From Methanoregulaceae archaeon (lineage in GTDB: Bacteria > Armatimonadota > Fimbriimonadia > Fimbriimonadales > Fimbriimonadaceae), in NCBI GenBank assembly GCA_020850325.1, contig JADZEW010000008.1:62001-126000 (forward strand): 64,000 nucleotides of DNA, read 5' to 3'. Shown piece by piece: positions 41,496 through 50,798 of this stretch. The position numbers were made by a program, and so were the translations under genes. The number at the start of each line of letters is the position of its first letter. The stretch's first letter is position 1. The notes beneath the pieces were generated by a model. That model was given only the letters and a program-made list of their open reading frames with translations. It was not told where the DNA came from and ran no database searches.

Positions 41496-41999
41496 GTGGC
41501 GAACGAGCACCGAATCAATAGTGAGGAAGATGTCGAGGAGATCCTCAAGCTGGCCATCCGCCAGTCGCACGAATCGACGACCGACTTGAAGTTACGGTTG
41601 CAGCAGACCGCTACTGAGTTGGGGATCGCCCCGGAAGCGATCGCTCGCGCTGAGCAGCAGTACTTCCAGGGCAAGACGATCAAGGAAGAACTTCGCGAAT
41701 ATGACGAGGAACGTCGCCGATCGGCTCGCCTCCATCTCATCTCGTACATCGCGGTGAACCTGGGATTGCTGGGGATCAATCTACTCACCGCTCTGGGCGA
41801 CAGGGATCCAAGCCTTTGGGCTCTCTATCCCCTCATGGGTTGGGGGATCGGACTGATGATCCACTTGGGAAGCGTGTACTTCACCAAGCCGAGCGTTACC
41901 GACGATGAGTTTCTTTCCTGGCGTCGTCGCCGAAACCGGGCACTCCGGGGTGAGGGTCGCCGGTCGTGGGATGATGATGATGACGACGATGACGACTAG
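41496..41999 (+). CDS. 2TM domain protein with poly-Asp tail
   Basis: 167 residues. A helical N-terminal part (LKLAIRQSHESTTDLKLRLQ) is followed by a two-helix hairpin of the 2TM type (LHLISYIAVNLGLLGINLL, DPSLWALYPLMGWGIGLMIHLG). A basic stretch (RRRRNRALRGEGRRSW) then ends in nine consecutive Asp encoded by GAT/GAC repeats. Tail length could vary by slippage. GTG start, with TAAAAT 8 bases upstream. It is convergent with trpE and their stops are adjacent. Confidence 0.75.
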   Translation: MANEHRINSEEDVEEILKLAIRQSHESTTDLKLRLQQTATELGIAPEAIARAEQQYFQGKTIKEELREYDEERRRSARLHLISYIAVNLGLLGINLLTALGDRDPSLWALYPLMGWGIGLMIHLGSVYFTKPSVTDDEFLSWRRRRNRALRGEGRRSWDDDDDDDDD

Positions 42000-43466
42000 C
42001 TAAAGGAAGTCGCCTCGCTGAGCGAGTTCGATCGCGCGCAAGCACGCGCGGGCCTTGTTCTCGGTTTCAGCAAACTCGCTGGCGGGGTTTGAGTCGTACA
42101 CAATCCCTGCTCCCGCCTGAACATACGCCCGGCCGTCCTTGGTCAGGATCGTGCGGATGGCAATGCACAGGTCGAGGTCGCCATCGTAGCCCACGTAGCC
42201 GACCGATCCCGCGTAGAGACCCCGCCTGGTGGACTCCAGTTCATCGATGATCTGCATCGCCCGCACCTTTGGCGCTCCCGAAACCGTACCGGCCGGGAAG
42301 GTAGCCCGGACGAGATCGAAGCCATCCTGCCCCGCAGCGAGCGTGCCGCGCACGTCCGAGACAATGTGCATGACGTGGCTGTAGCGCTCGACCTCCATAA
42401 GATGCCCGACGCGCACCGACCCGGTCTCGCACACTCGGCCGAGGTCGTTCCGGCCCAGGTCGACGAGCATGATGTGCTCTGCCCGTTCCTTTTCGTCAGC
42501 CAGCAACTCGGCGGCCAGGGCTTGGTCCTCCTCCTCGGTGGCTCCCCGTTGCCTCGTGCCCGCGATCGGCCGAACACGCGCCTCATGATGGTTGAGACTG
42601 ACCAGGATCTCGGGTGAAGCGCCCACCACGTCCATGTCGCCGAATCGAAGCAGGAACATATAGGGCGAGGGGTTGAGCGAGCGCAGGGCGCGATACACGG
42701 AGAGTGGGTGGGCATCGACCTGCGTCTCGAACCGTTGCGATAGCACCATCTGGATCCCGTCGCCTGCGCCGATGTAGTCGATCACCCGGGAGACGTTGCG
42801 CTCAAAGTCCGCTCGGTCGACGTTGGAGATCACCGGGTGCGTGGGCCAAGACCCCCCCGGTAACGGAGGACGCGGAGCCGCTAATCGCTCGCGCATCTCG
42901 GCAATCCGCGCGACCGCGGCATCGTATGCCGCCTCATTGGGCTCCGCGTTGACGATCAGCCGAAGCGTGTTCTTGGCGTGATCGAACACCGCGACCTCGT
43001 CGCACAGCATCATCGCCAAGTCATCGATGGCAAGTTCGTCGTCGCAGGTGTCGGGCAGTCGCTCAAAGAACCGAACGAGGTCGTAGCCGAGCATCCCCAC
43101 CGCCCCGCCATGGAATTTGGGAAGGCCCGGTACGTCGAGCCCAGGGCGCATCGCAGTCTGCAAGACGTTGAGAGGGTCGAAGCCCTCGGCAAGGTGCGAC
43201 GCGAGTCGAGCTTGCGGCGTCTCGTGGGTGACACGGAGTCCCTTCGTGCGAATCACCAGCCGGGGCCGGACCCCGAGGATGCTGTAACGGGCGAGTTGTT
43301 CGCCACCGGTCACGCTCTCCAGCAGAAAGCTGTACGTCTCATCGTGGGCCAGCTTCCAGTACGCGCTGAGCGGAGTCTCGACGTCGGCCAGCAGATCTGA
43401 CCAGACAGGGACCAGTACGCCCGCCGCCGATTGCTCGATGAACTGCTCGCGAGAAGGGAACACCAC
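42000..43466 (-). CDS. trpE: Anthranilate synthase component I
   Basis: 488 residues. The conserved SPYMFLLRFGDMDVVGASPE, PIAGTRQRGATEEED, LVDLGRNDLGRV and FPAGTVSGAPKVRAMQIIDE blocks of TrpE/PabB are present, as is the N-terminal LLESVTGGEQLARYSILG expected of TrpE with its tryptophan-binding site. It makes anthranilate from chorismate with a glutaminase partner (TrpG) not seen here. The frame extends 65 codons upstream into the MFS gene. GTG 43466 fits the MVFPSREQF start. The gene is separated from other trp genes. Confidence 0.92.
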   Translation of the reverse strand: MVFPSREQFIEQSAAGVLVPVWSDLLADVETPLSAYWKLAHDETYSFLLESVTGGEQLARYSILGVRPRLVIRTKGLRVTHETPQARLASHLAEGFDPLNVLQTAMRPGLDVPGLPKFHGGAVGMLGYDLVRFFERLPDTCDDELAIDDLAMMLCDEVAVFDHAKNTLRLIVNAEPNEAAYDAAVARIAEMRERLAAPRPPLPGGSWPTHPVISNVDRADFERNVSRVIDYIGAGDGIQMVLSQRFETQVDAHPLSVYRALRSLNPSPYMFLLRFGDMDVVGASPEILVSLNHHEARVRPIAGTRQRGATEEEDQALAAELLADEKERAEHIMLVDLGRNDLGRVCETGSVRVGHLMEVERYSHVMHIVSDVRGTLAAGQDGFDLVRATFPAGTVSGAPKVRAMQIIDELESTRRGLYAGSVGYVGYDGDLDLCIAIRTILTKDGRAYVQAGAGIVYDSNPASEFAETENKARACLRAIELAQRGDFL

Positions 43467-43483
43467 GGGCACGATTATGCGCG

Positions 43484-44758
43484 CTAGGTCGATCCCTTGA
43501 CTCGGCGGATCAGCGTCGAGCCGAGCAAGAAGCCGAACGAGGCGATGATGAAGATGATCGTATAGCCGTAAAACTGGCCGGTCCAACGAGCGTTGAGTGT
43601 ATCGACCAGCACGCCCAGACCACCGGAGATCACCTGCGGCGTAGCGACGCTCATCTGCCACAGCCCCATGTTCTTTCCGAACCCGTCATCGCTGCCCAAA
43701 ATGTCGGACACAAGCGCCCAATCTGATGAAAGATATGCGCCATAACCTATACCAAACGGAACGGCGAGCGCCAAGATCACCCAGTAGTTCGGAATCAGCG
43801 CGAAGGGTACGAGCGAGGCGAACATGAGCCAGCCGGCCACGACCACGATGCGCTTGCGACCCTTCTGGTCGGCAAGCCGTCCGGCGATAACCGACGAAAC
43901 TGCGCCCACCAGGGAGATGACGACCGCGACGAGAATCGTGGCGGTGAGCGGCTCAGCCGCGAGTTTGGCTGTGAACCCGGTCGGCGAGTTCGCGGCCAGC
44001 GCGGGCAACACGCGGTCGCTCAAGTAGTAACGCAGATACACGAGGATCATGTAGAAGCCGAACGCGTTGAGGAAGCTCGTGATCCAGATCCAACGAAAAT
44101 CGGGCTGCGCGAACGGCCGCCAAAACGCCCGAGCCCGGTCCCATAGCGGACCGCTGTGGACCTGCGCCTCACCTTTGAACTGCGGCTCGTCTCGGATGGT
44201 GTAGAGCACCCACACTGCGCAGATTAGGTTCAAGACCGCCATGATCGCGTACATGGTGAGAATCTGAGATCCAAACAAGACCCCGACGACCGCCGCCACC
44301 AACTGGGCGATCAGCTTGAGCAGCCCCATGATTCCAGAGGCGCGTCCGCGATTCTCCTCCGGCACGAACTCGGGCACGATCGCACTGTAGGGGCCGGTGC
44401 CGACGTCGTCGGCGACCTGCAGTAGGAGGTAGCCGACGAAGAACATCCAAACCTGGTCGGCGGCTCCTAGCCAAAGGAGTGCCAGCGCGGTGAGAGCACC
44501 GCCGATCGCGATGAACGGACGCCTTCGCCCGAATCGAGAGCGGCACTGATCGCTGAGCCAGCCGAACAACCCCGGGCCAATCATCGCCCAGATCGCACCG
44601 ACCATCACAATGCGGCCCCACCAGGTGTTTGCTTCTCCACCGGGAACGATCGCTTGAACCTGCCCGGAAAGCAGGAAGAACAGGATGAACCACTTAAAGC
44701 TGGTTGCGAACCAATAGCTCGAAACGCCGATGTACCAACCCAGCCGGTCGCGGTGCAT
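43484..44758 (-). CDS. MFS transporter
   Basis: 424 residues with about 12 membrane helices. The loop after the second helix reads GWLSDQCRSRFGRRRPFIA, a form of the MFS GxxxDRxGRR signature. A second such loop, GRLADQKGRKRIV, begins the second half. The overall form resembles the GPH/SLC45-like sugar branch, but the substrate cannot be inferred. TACAAT lies 6 bases before the ATG at 44758. It is upstream of trpE on the same strand. Confidence 0.85.
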   Translation of the reverse strand: MHRDRLGWYIGVSSYWFATSFKWFILFFLLSGQVQAIVPGGEANTWWGRIVMVGAIWAMIGPGLFGWLSDQCRSRFGRRRPFIAIGGALTALALLWLGAADQVWMFFVGYLLLQVADDVGTGPYSAIVPEFVPEENRGRASGIMGLLKLIAQLVAAVVGVLFGSQILTMYAIMAVLNLICAVWVLYTIRDEPQFKGEAQVHSGPLWDRARAFWRPFAQPDFRWIWITSFLNAFGFYMILVYLRYYLSDRVLPALAANSPTGFTAKLAAEPLTATILVAVVISLVGAVSSVIAGRLADQKGRKRIVVVAGWLMFASLVPFALIPNYWVILALAVPFGIGYGAYLSSDWALVSDILGSDDGFGKNMGLWQMSVATPQVISGGLGVLVDTLNARWTGQFYGYTIIFIIASFGFLLGSTLIRRVKGST

Positions 44759-44764
44759 TCGCCG

Positions 44765-44770
44765 ATTGTA
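44765..44770 (-). promoter_or_regulatory. -10-like TACAAT for the MFS gene
   Basis: TACAAT lies 6 bases before ATG 44758. GCTACAATCGG is also the context of the -10 before the gene at 54228. Confidence 0.5.
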
Positions 44771-44827
44771 GCCCAGTTCGCGGGTGCACCCTGGGGATCC
44801 TACTAGGATAAACCGAATCTAAAGGGG

Positions 44828-44856
44828 TTGACTTGGGATGGAGATTGAGGTAGACT
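44828..44856 (+). promoter_or_regulatory. Housekeeping promoter of the LysM/NlpC gene
   Basis: TTGACT (44828-44833) and TAGACT (44851-44856) are separated by exactly 17 bases. The transcript would have a leader of about 70 bases containing AAGGAGG. This is a conventional promoter, in contrast to the leaderless starts. Confidence 0.7.
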
Positions 44857-44932
44857 GCACCGTCCGTAAAGAGTTTTTGGGGCGTTCAGGGCGCTCCGGT
44901 AGCTCGATTACCCAGGGCAAGGAGGAAGAGTC

Positions 44933-46423
44933 TTGCAAAGCAAGATGTTCTTGTTCGTTGCGTTGACGTTAATCGTCGGCGTTGCGAGCGCGCAGAACAA
45001 GACTTACACCGTCCAGCAGGGCGATACGATATCGGAGATTGCGAACCAACATAAGGTTCGCCGCGCAGAGCTAATCGCCGCGAATAGCCTGCCGAACTCG
45101 CACCGTCTGGTGCCGGGAATGAAATTGCGCATTCCGGCCCGTCGGCCCGAGGCTTCCCCGTTGGCACCGCCATCGGGAACGACCTATTACACCGTGCGCA
45201 ACGGTGATTTCGACTGGGCGCTCGCCAAGAAGCTTGGCACCACGGTTCAACAGCTCCATGCGTTGAATCCGGGCGTCAACTTCGCCAAGCTCCCTGTCGG
45301 AGTACGACTCGCGGTTCCCGCAAAGTCGACGTCGCTGATCGCCAAGGCCGCACCGGCCAAGCCGATCGCGCAGGCTAAGGCCCCCGTCAAGACCCCTGTG
45401 GTCAAGACCGCGGTCCGCACCCACAAGGTGAAATCGGGCGAGAACGACTGGATCATCGCGCGGCACGCTGGCGTTTCGCTCAGTTCGCTGCGACAGGCGA
45501 ATCCGGGCGTGAATACCGCGAAGTTGCAGATCGGGCAGATTCTGAAGGTTCCGGGCGGCTCGTTGCCGAAGACCACCGCGACGGTGGCCAAGGCGACAAC
45601 CCCGCGGAAAATCACCACGCCTTACGCGATCGTTACGGGTTCCGGCTCGACGATTCGTCGTAGTCCGTCGGTGACCGCCGGGAAGATCACCGCGGTCGAT
45701 GCCGGGACGCAAGTCAAGGTCCTCGACCATGAGAACGGTTGGTACAAGCTGCGTTTCCCGAAGGGAACCGAAGGTTGGATGAGAGGTGATCTCATTCGGC
45801 CCGTGACCTCGACGGTCGTGGCGAAATCCAAGAAGACGACGGTGGCTAAGGCTCCGGCCAAGCCCAAGGCAAAGACGAGCATCGTTGCCGCCGCTCCTCG
45901 GACCACGGTCGCTAAGCGAAGCTCGCGTCCCTCGCTCTCCGCGGGACCTGCGTCGTCGGATCTGATCAAGACCGCTTACAGCCAACTCGGCACGCCGTAC
46001 AAGTGGGGTAGCACCTCGCGATCAAACGGCGGCTACGACTGTTCCGGCTTCGTTACCTACGTCTACAAGACGAAGGGCGTGAAACTGCCGCGAACGAGCC
46101 GAGATATGGCTAGGGCGGGACAGAGCGTCTCCACGAAGAACCTCAAGTCGGGCGACCTCGTCTTCTTTAAGACGGGCCGCAGCAGCCGCATCAACCACGT
46201 CGGCATGTATGTTGGCAATGGTAAGTTCATTCACTCGAGCAGCGGCCAGGGTGGTGTTCGGATCGACTCGGTGAACTCGGGATACTACGCTCGCAAGCTG
46301 GTATCAGCTCGGCGAGTTGCTAATCTGAGCCCGTCGAAGCCGGTTGCTCCCAAGAAGCCGGTCGTTGCTGCGAAACCGGCCGCCCCCAAGGCGGACGCGG
46401 AAACGACTGCCGCTGAAGAGTAA
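44933..46423 (+). CDS. LysM-SH3b-NlpC/P60 cell-wall hydrolase
   Basis: 496 residues. A signal peptide (LFVALTLIVGVASA) leads to three LysM repeats (about 24-68, 83-130, 161-205), including YTVQQGDTISEIANQHKV and a weaker third copy. A Lys/Ala/Pro linker and an SH3b domain (IRRSPSVTAGKI) follow. The C-terminal NlpC/P60 domain has catalytic Cys in YDCSGFVTYV and His in RINHVGMYVGNGKFIH. It should cut the D-iGlu-mDAP bond of peptidoglycan stems. The start is TTG at 44933, 7 bases after AAGGAGG. ATG 44945 is too far from it. Confidence 0.92.
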   Translation: MQSKMFLFVALTLIVGVASAQNKTYTVQQGDTISEIANQHKVRRAELIAANSLPNSHRLVPGMKLRIPARRPEASPLAPPSGTTYYTVRNGDFDWALAKKLGTTVQQLHALNPGVNFAKLPVGVRLAVPAKSTSLIAKAAPAKPIAQAKAPVKTPVVKTAVRTHKVKSGENDWIIARHAGVSLSSLRQANPGVNTAKLQIGQILKVPGGSLPKTTATVAKATTPRKITTPYAIVTGSGSTIRRSPSVTAGKITAVDAGTQVKVLDHENGWYKLRFPKGTEGWMRGDLIRPVTSTVVAKSKKTTVAKAPAKPKAKTSIVAAAPRTTVAKRSSRPSLSAGPASSDLIKTAYSQLGTPYKWGSTSRSNGGYDCSGFVTYVYKTKGVKLPRTSRDMARAGQSVSTKNLKSGDLVFFKTGRSSRINHVGMYVGNGKFIHSSSGQGGVRIDSVNSGYYARKLVSARRVANLSPSKPVAPKKPVVAAKPAAPKADAETTAAEE

Positions 46424-46440
46424 GCCTTCAGCAACAGGGA

Positions 46441-46473
46441 AGCCCGAAGCGATTCTTCGCTTCGGGCTTTTTT
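46441..46473 (+). terminator. Intrinsic terminator of the NlpC gene
   Basis: A perfect 12-bp stem (AGCCCGAAGCGA against TCGCTTCGGGCT) with a 4-base loop is followed by six T. It is the clearest rho-independent terminator in the window. Confidence 0.95.
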
Positions 46474-46478
46474 GCATT

Positions 46479-47579
46479 CTAGAGGGGCCGGCCGTGGTGG
46501 CCAGGCGGTGGGGTGAAGACCTCCCACCGTACTTGCGGCATCGTGCCAGCCAAAGCCACGGCCAACGCTTCAACACCTGGCTGCTCGGTCGCGTAGTGTC
46601 CGGCGGCGATGATCGGCAAACCCGACTCTGATGCCTCGAGCGCAATGTGCTGCTTGACCTCGCCCGTGAGAAAGACGTCCGCCCCGGCACTGCGGGCAAA
46701 CCTCCCCTCGCCATCAGCGGCTCCGCCAACGACGGCTACAGTTCGCACGGACCGCTCAGGATCCCCCCATGCCCAACTGCGGGTTCCGAGCACGCGGTCG
46801 GTGTACGTAGCGAACTCGGCTAAGCTCATCGGCTGGGAAAGTTCACCCACGCGCCCCGCCGGCTGCTCAAACGCTTCGTTGAGCACATACACATCGATCG
46901 CGGGTTCTTCATAGGGGTGCACGGTCCGGATCGCGTGGTTCACTGCCCCTACGAGCTCGGCGCGGCAGGTCATCTCGATCCGCGTTTCCGCGACCTCCTC
47001 GAATCTTCCCACGGCTCCGATGGCCGGATGGGCGCCCTCTGTGGGCAGGAACTGGCCTACACCCTCGGATCGAAACGCGCAGTGGGTGTAGTTGCCGATG
47101 AGACCGGCCCCCGCATCGCCGGCGGCTTGCGCCACCGCGGCGGCTCGTGCCGAAGGAACCGTGACCACCAGTTTCCGCATCTCGACGCTGGCCGCGGAGC
47201 CAAAGCTGCGAACGTCCACCAGTCCGAGCCGCGCAGCAAGGGCATCGTTCACCCCGCCCCGGGCGGAGTCCCAGTTGGTGTGGGCGGCGATACATGCCAT
47301 GCCCGTCTCGATGAGCCGGATGGCGGTTCGCTCCTGATGGCTGCGCGTCGTGAGCCGAGGCATCGGGTCGAAGAACAGCGGATGATGGGCGACCAGAAGC
47401 TCCGCTCCGAGACTCCTTGCGAACTCGATAGCGCCCAACGATCGGTCGAGCGACACGACCGCCGAGGTTACGGAAGCCGCGGGATCGCCAACCTGCAATC
47501 CTACCGAGTCGAACCCGAAGGCGAAGCGGGAAGGAGCGAGGGATTCGATCGCCTGCAGAACATCATGGACGGTCGCCAT
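46479..47579 (-). CDS. NIF3/YbgI-like dinuclear metal protein
   Basis: 366 residues. Metal ligands are in LLVAHHPLFFDPMPR and IAAHTNWD. The GGAADGEGRFARSAGADVF, LTGEVKQHIALEA and IIAAGHYATEQPGVEALA segments near the C-terminus complete the NIF3 domain. The middle insertion (about 130-230) is the PII-like domain found in long members (EMRKLVVTVP...HPYEEPAIDVYVL). The family is highly conserved but its reaction is unproven; it has been described as a GTP cyclohydrolase 1 type 2 homolog. Confidence 0.92.
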   Translation of the reverse strand: MATVHDVLQAIESLAPSRFAFGFDSVGLQVGDPAASVTSAVVSLDRSLGAIEFARSLGAELLVAHHPLFFDPMPRLTTRSHQERTAIRLIETGMACIAAHTNWDSARGGVNDALAARLGLVDVRSFGSAASVEMRKLVVTVPSARAAAVAQAAGDAGAGLIGNYTHCAFRSEGVGQFLPTEGAHPAIGAVGRFEEVAETRIEMTCRAELVGAVNHAIRTVHPYEEPAIDVYVLNEAFEQPAGRVGELSQPMSLAEFATYTDRVLGTRSWAWGDPERSVRTVAVVGGAADGEGRFARSAGADVFLTGEVKQHIALEASESGLPIIAAGHYATEQPGVEALAVALAGTMPQVRWEVFTPPPGHHGRPL

Positions 47580-47610
47580 GGCCTGCAGTAAACCGCAAAG
47601 GGAGGATATC

Positions 47611-47687
47611 TGGTAGCCCGGACGGGATTCGAACCCGCGATTTCCGCCGTGAAAGGGCGGCGTCCTAAACCGCTAGACCACCGGGCC
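47611..47687 (-). tRNA. tRNA-Glu (TTC)
   Basis: 77 bases including encoded CCA (47611-47613). The acceptor GGCCCGG pairs with CCGGGCT (one G-U). The anticodon loop CTTTCAC (47649-47655) gives anticodon TTC at 47651-47653. The T arm GCGGG-TTCGAAT-CCCGT is normal. Confidence 0.97.
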
Positions 47688-47717
47688 AGATCGCTCACGA
47701 TTATATCGCATTTGGGT

Positions 47718-48731
47718 TCATTCGGGCTGATTGGCGTGGTCGCGCGGACGAACGCCTTTGCGGAACCCCTCGAACCCGAACGGTGAGGGCTCGTACTTAC
47801 CGACGATGCGTACGTCGGCGCGGTCGGGAATCTGCTTCTCCAGCCTGGTCATCCAAAACGCACCGTTCACGAGCAACCGGCGAAGGTCTTCGTTGAGGAA
47901 GTCGGTGGCGGATCCCATCGTGACGGTAAGAACTCGATTGGTCGTTTCTGAGTCGTTGAAGACGTTGCGAGTCCACACGATCGGCATCATGGGGTCATTG
48001 AGGTCTTGCTCGACCCCCTTCGCGGTCTTCTTGCGCCCACTCGCAGCCGGATCGGTCGGTTTCATTCCTTCGACGACCTGGCCTCGGACCAAGATTGTCG
48101 CGTCCGCTGGCGGAGCAGCTTCGTACACGTCGGTGGTCCCAAACACATCGGCGACGCCTTTCAATACGGGATGCGTGCGATGGTCTGGTTCGATAACTCC
48201 CCGCGTGGCCTGGCTACCATGATTGCCCCAATGGCTGATCCACGTCTCGCCCAGGATCATCCTCCCAAATCCGCCTGCCCACTCGCCACCACGCCAGCCG
48301 AACCTCGTGTACAAGCTCTTGGAGGGGGTGGGGTAGTCGAAAGCGTGGGTGCTGGTGCGCACGGCCAGAATCGGCCTGCCGGCCTTCCAGTAGTCGACGA
48401 AGTGGGCCATTTGTTCGTCGGGCCAGGTTCGGAAGCGGAGCATCATCACGCACAGGTCGGCGGTCTTCAGCGCTTCGAGTCCCGGTTGATTGGTGCGGTG
48501 GTTGGGATCGATCTCCCCCTGATCGTTGATCGAGAAGAGCACGGTGCACTTGAAGCCGTGCCGGGTGGCGAGGATCTTGGCGAGTTGGGGCAGGGCCTCT
48601 TCAGAGCGATACTCCTCATCCCCCGCCAAGAACACGATGTGCTTGCCCAAGCCCGGCCCTTGCGTTCCCACAAACTCGACCCAAAGCCGATCCTGAGTCA
48701 TCAAGCTCGCTGCCACTAACACTCCTAGCAC
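47718..48731 (-). CDS. ThuA-like domain secreted protein
   Basis: About 337 residues. A short hydrophobic signal (MLGVLVAASLMTQDRLWVEF) leads to a ThuA/type-1 glutamine amidotransferase-like fold: KHIVFLAGDEEYRSEEALPQ, ADLCVMMLRFRTWPDEQMAH, PILAVRTSTHAFDYP, and HPVLKGVADVF late. Members are linked with trehalose or sugar use and are common in Planctomycetes-like secretomes. There is no catalytic Cys evident. GTG 48731 is chosen: TATGCT lies 6 bases upstream. The longer frame has no signal peptide. Confidence 0.75.
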   Translation of the reverse strand: MLGVLVAASLMTQDRLWVEFVGTQGPGLGKHIVFLAGDEEYRSEEALPQLAKILATRHGFKCTVLFSINDQGEIDPNHRTNQPGLEALKTADLCVMMLRFRTWPDEQMAHFVDYWKAGRPILAVRTSTHAFDYPTPSKSLYTRFGWRGGEWAGGFGRMILGETWISHWGNHGSQATRGVIEPDHRTHPVLKGVADVFGTTDVYEAAPPADATILVRGQVVEGMKPTDPAASGRKKTAKGVEQDLNDPMMPIVWTRNVFNDSETTNRVLTVTMGSATDFLNEDLRRLLVNGAFWMTRLEKQIPDRADVRIVGKYEPSPFGFEGFRKGVRPRDHANQPE

Positions 48732-48737
48732 CTGCCC

Positions 48738-48743
48738 AGCATA
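48738..48743 (-). promoter_or_regulatory. -10-like TATGCT for the ThuA-like gene
   Basis: TATGCT lies 6 bases before GTG 48731. Another leaderless-type start in the window. Confidence 0.4.
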
Positions 48744-48810
48744 CACGCCCAGGGCACGGTCAACGCGAAGAACGCTCAACCACTTTGTCAGGTTTTGTGC
48801 TGTGAAGACC

Positions 48811-48837
48811 TGAAGAACCCGGTTGCTTTGCCGATAA
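48811..48837 (+). promoter_or_regulatory. Sigma-28 (FliA)-like promoter of the flagellar operon
   Basis: GCCGATAA (48830-48837) is a perfect match to the FliA -10 element. TGAAGAAC (48811-48818), 11 bases upstream, resembles the TAAAGTTT -35. The element is 51 bases before the fliM start. Confidence 0.6.
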
Positions 48838-48888
48838 CGATACTGATGACCCGGAGAATGTCTCCCGGGACCGGAGCAAGCAGTCACC

Positions 48889-49908
48889 GTGTCGAACATC
48901 CTCTCGCAAGCCGAAATCGAAGCCCTGCTCAACTCTCTCTCTGACGGAGGAGCGGAGGGTACATCGACCACTCCGAACCAATCTACGGGTGTTCAGCTGA
49001 ACAACGCGACCTCCGGCCGAACAGGCAAGGGGATGGTCGCCTACGAGATTTACGACTTCCGCCGCCCCGACAAGTTCAGCAAGGACCAGCTGCGTACGCT
49101 CCAAATGCTGCACGAGACGTTTGCCCGAATGGCGGGTAGCGGCCTTTCGGCGTACCTGCGATCTCAGGTTCAAATCGACTTGATCTCCCTCGAGCAGGTT
49201 CCTTACGAGGAGTACCTGCGAAGCATCACCCAGTCCGTCTTCACGGTGATGTCACTGCCCCCGCTCACCGGCCAGGCTGTGCTTGAAATCGAGTTCAGTC
49301 TGATCTTCACGATGATCGATCGTCTACTGGGTGGTCCCGGCCGTGCCATCAACCGCAACGTGCTGACCGACATCGAGAAGCCCCTGGTGCGTCAGGCACT
49401 CGACCGAATGTTCAACGCCCTCAAGGTGGCGTGGGAAGGCGTGGTTATCGTCAATCCGGCGCTGGAAGGCATGGAGACGAGTGCGCAGTTCGTGCAGATC
49501 GCCCCGCCGAACGATATCGTCGTCACGATTCTGTTTGAAGTCAAGATCGGCAACCAGCGCGGAGCGATGAGCCTCTGTATCCCGTACTTGCTGCTCAAGC
49601 CGATCACCACCAAACTCAGCGCCCAGACCTGGTTCGTCAGCAACTCGCGCAAGCACTCTCCGCAGAGCCGCCGGATGCTCTCCGAGCAGGTTCAGCAATC
49701 GCACGTGGAGTGCATTGTCGAACTGGGCAAGGCCAAGCTGCCGTTCTCGGCGTTCCTCACGCTGAAGCCGGGCGACGTCCTCCGGCTGAATCAAGGCACG
49801 GAGCACGACATTAGATTCCTTGTCCAGGGCGTTCCCAAGTTCACCGGGAAACCTGCCCTCAAAGGCAAGAAACTCGTTTTCTCGATTCACGACACCATCG
49901 AAGACTGA
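48889..49908 (+). CDS. fliM: Flagellar motor switch protein FliM
   Basis: 339 residues. The N-terminal [17 protein letters not shown] is the CheY-binding EIDALL-type peptide. [20 protein letters not shown], the [18 protein letters not shown] block, and [20 protein letters not shown] follow. A C-terminal SpoA/FliN-like domain ([20 protein letters not shown]) completes it. FliM forms the cytoplasmic C-ring and sets rotation direction. GTG start at 48889. Confidence 0.97.
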   Translation: MSNILSQAEIEALLNSLSDGGAEGTSTTPNQSTGVQLNNATSGRTGKGMVAYEIYDFRRPDKFSKDQLRTLQMLHETFARMAGSGLSAYLRSQVQIDLISLEQVPYEEYLRSITQSVFTVMSLPPLTGQAVLEIEFSLIFTMIDRLLGGPGRAINRNVLTDIEKPLVRQALDRMFNALKVAWEGVVIVNPALEGMETSAQFVQIAPPNDIVVTILFEVKIGNQRGAMSLCIPYLLLKPITTKLSAQTWFVSNSRKHSPQSRRMLSEQVQQSHVECIVELGKAKLPFSAFLTLKPGDVLRLNQGTEHDIRFLVQGVPKFTGKPALKGKKLVFSIHDTIED

Positions 49909-49913
49909 TACCC

Positions 49914-50798
49914 ATGAGCAATCAAGCCGAAATCATCAGCCGTTTGGGCAATCTGCAGGGCCAAATCTGGCAGACCATCTCGCAAGCCGTCACGGAGGCG
50001 GCGGGGGAAGCGGTTAACTTCGCCAACCCGCTCACCGTCCAGACGTATGCCGACGACCTGATCGCCGAGATCAGCGCGCCGATGGTGGTCATTCAGTTCT
50101 CCTTTGCCGACCAGCCGGACAACAGCCAAATCCTCCTGATCAACCAGGAGACCTTCGCGAACCTCGTGATGGTCCTCAAGAACGACGTCATCGAGGAGGT
50201 CGACGATGCTTTAGTCAACGACCACCGGATGGTGCTCGAGGCGATGGTCAACGGCATCTGTCTCGCCGTCGGCAACGCTAAGAACCACGTATGCGTCGCA
50301 AACGAGCTGAACGTCAAGTATCAGATCTTTACCTTCCCGCCGAACCTGCAGCGCGCCGATTGGCTGGGCCGCGTTCAGGTCGCGATGTCTTGCGACGACC
50401 TGAGCGGCACGATGATCTGGCTCATGGATCCGCAGTCCGCGGCGTACATTGCCAGTCTCGACTATGCGGACGAGTCGCAAGACACCCCCTTCCTGCAGCT
50501 TCAGAACGGTCTTGACCCCTACGCGACTGACGAGGGCAATGGACTCAACCTGCTCTACGACGTGCCTCTCGAGATCAGCGTCGAGCTTGGCCGGGTCAAG
50601 ATGATGGTGCGCGACGTGCTGGGACTCGGCACCGGCGCGATCATCGAGATCGACAAGGCCGCCGGCGAACCGGTCGATGTGATGGTCAACGGCAGGCTCG
50701 TCGCTCGCGGCGAAGTCGTCGTCATCGAAGACAACTTCGGTGTCCGCATCACGGAGATCGTCCAGCAAGAGCGACCGCGGGTGGGTGAAGCGGCCTAA
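49914..50798 (+). CDS. fliY: Flagellar motor switch protein FliY/FliN
   Basis: 294 residues, three times longer than simple FliN. The C-terminal 75 residues are the FliN/SpoA domain ([20 protein letters not shown], then [20 protein letters not shown] and [10 protein letters not shown]). The first 200 residues resemble a CheC/FliY-type domain, with [20 protein letters not shown] as the closest piece. That form (FliY) may bind or dephosphorylate CheY-P. It follows fliM by 5 bases. Confidence 0.88.
   Translation: MSNQAEIISRLGNLQGQIWQTISQAVTEAAGEAVNFANPLTVQTYADDLIAEISAPMVVIQFSFADQPDNSQILLINQETFANLVMVLKNDVIEEVDDALVNDHRMVLEAMVNGICLAVGNAKNHVCVANELNVKYQIFTFPPNLQRADWLGRVQVAMSCDDLSGTMIWLMDPQSAAYIASLDYADESQDTPFLQLQNGLDPYATDEGNGLNLLYDVPLEISVELGRVKMMVRDVLGLGTGAIIEIDKAAGEPVDVMVNGRLVARGEVVVIEDNFGVRITEIVQQERPRVGEAA

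Noticed and set aside
43467-43661. 65-codon N-terminal extension of trpE
   Set aside because: It lies within the MFS gene in another frame; TrpE similarity begins at MVFPSREQF.
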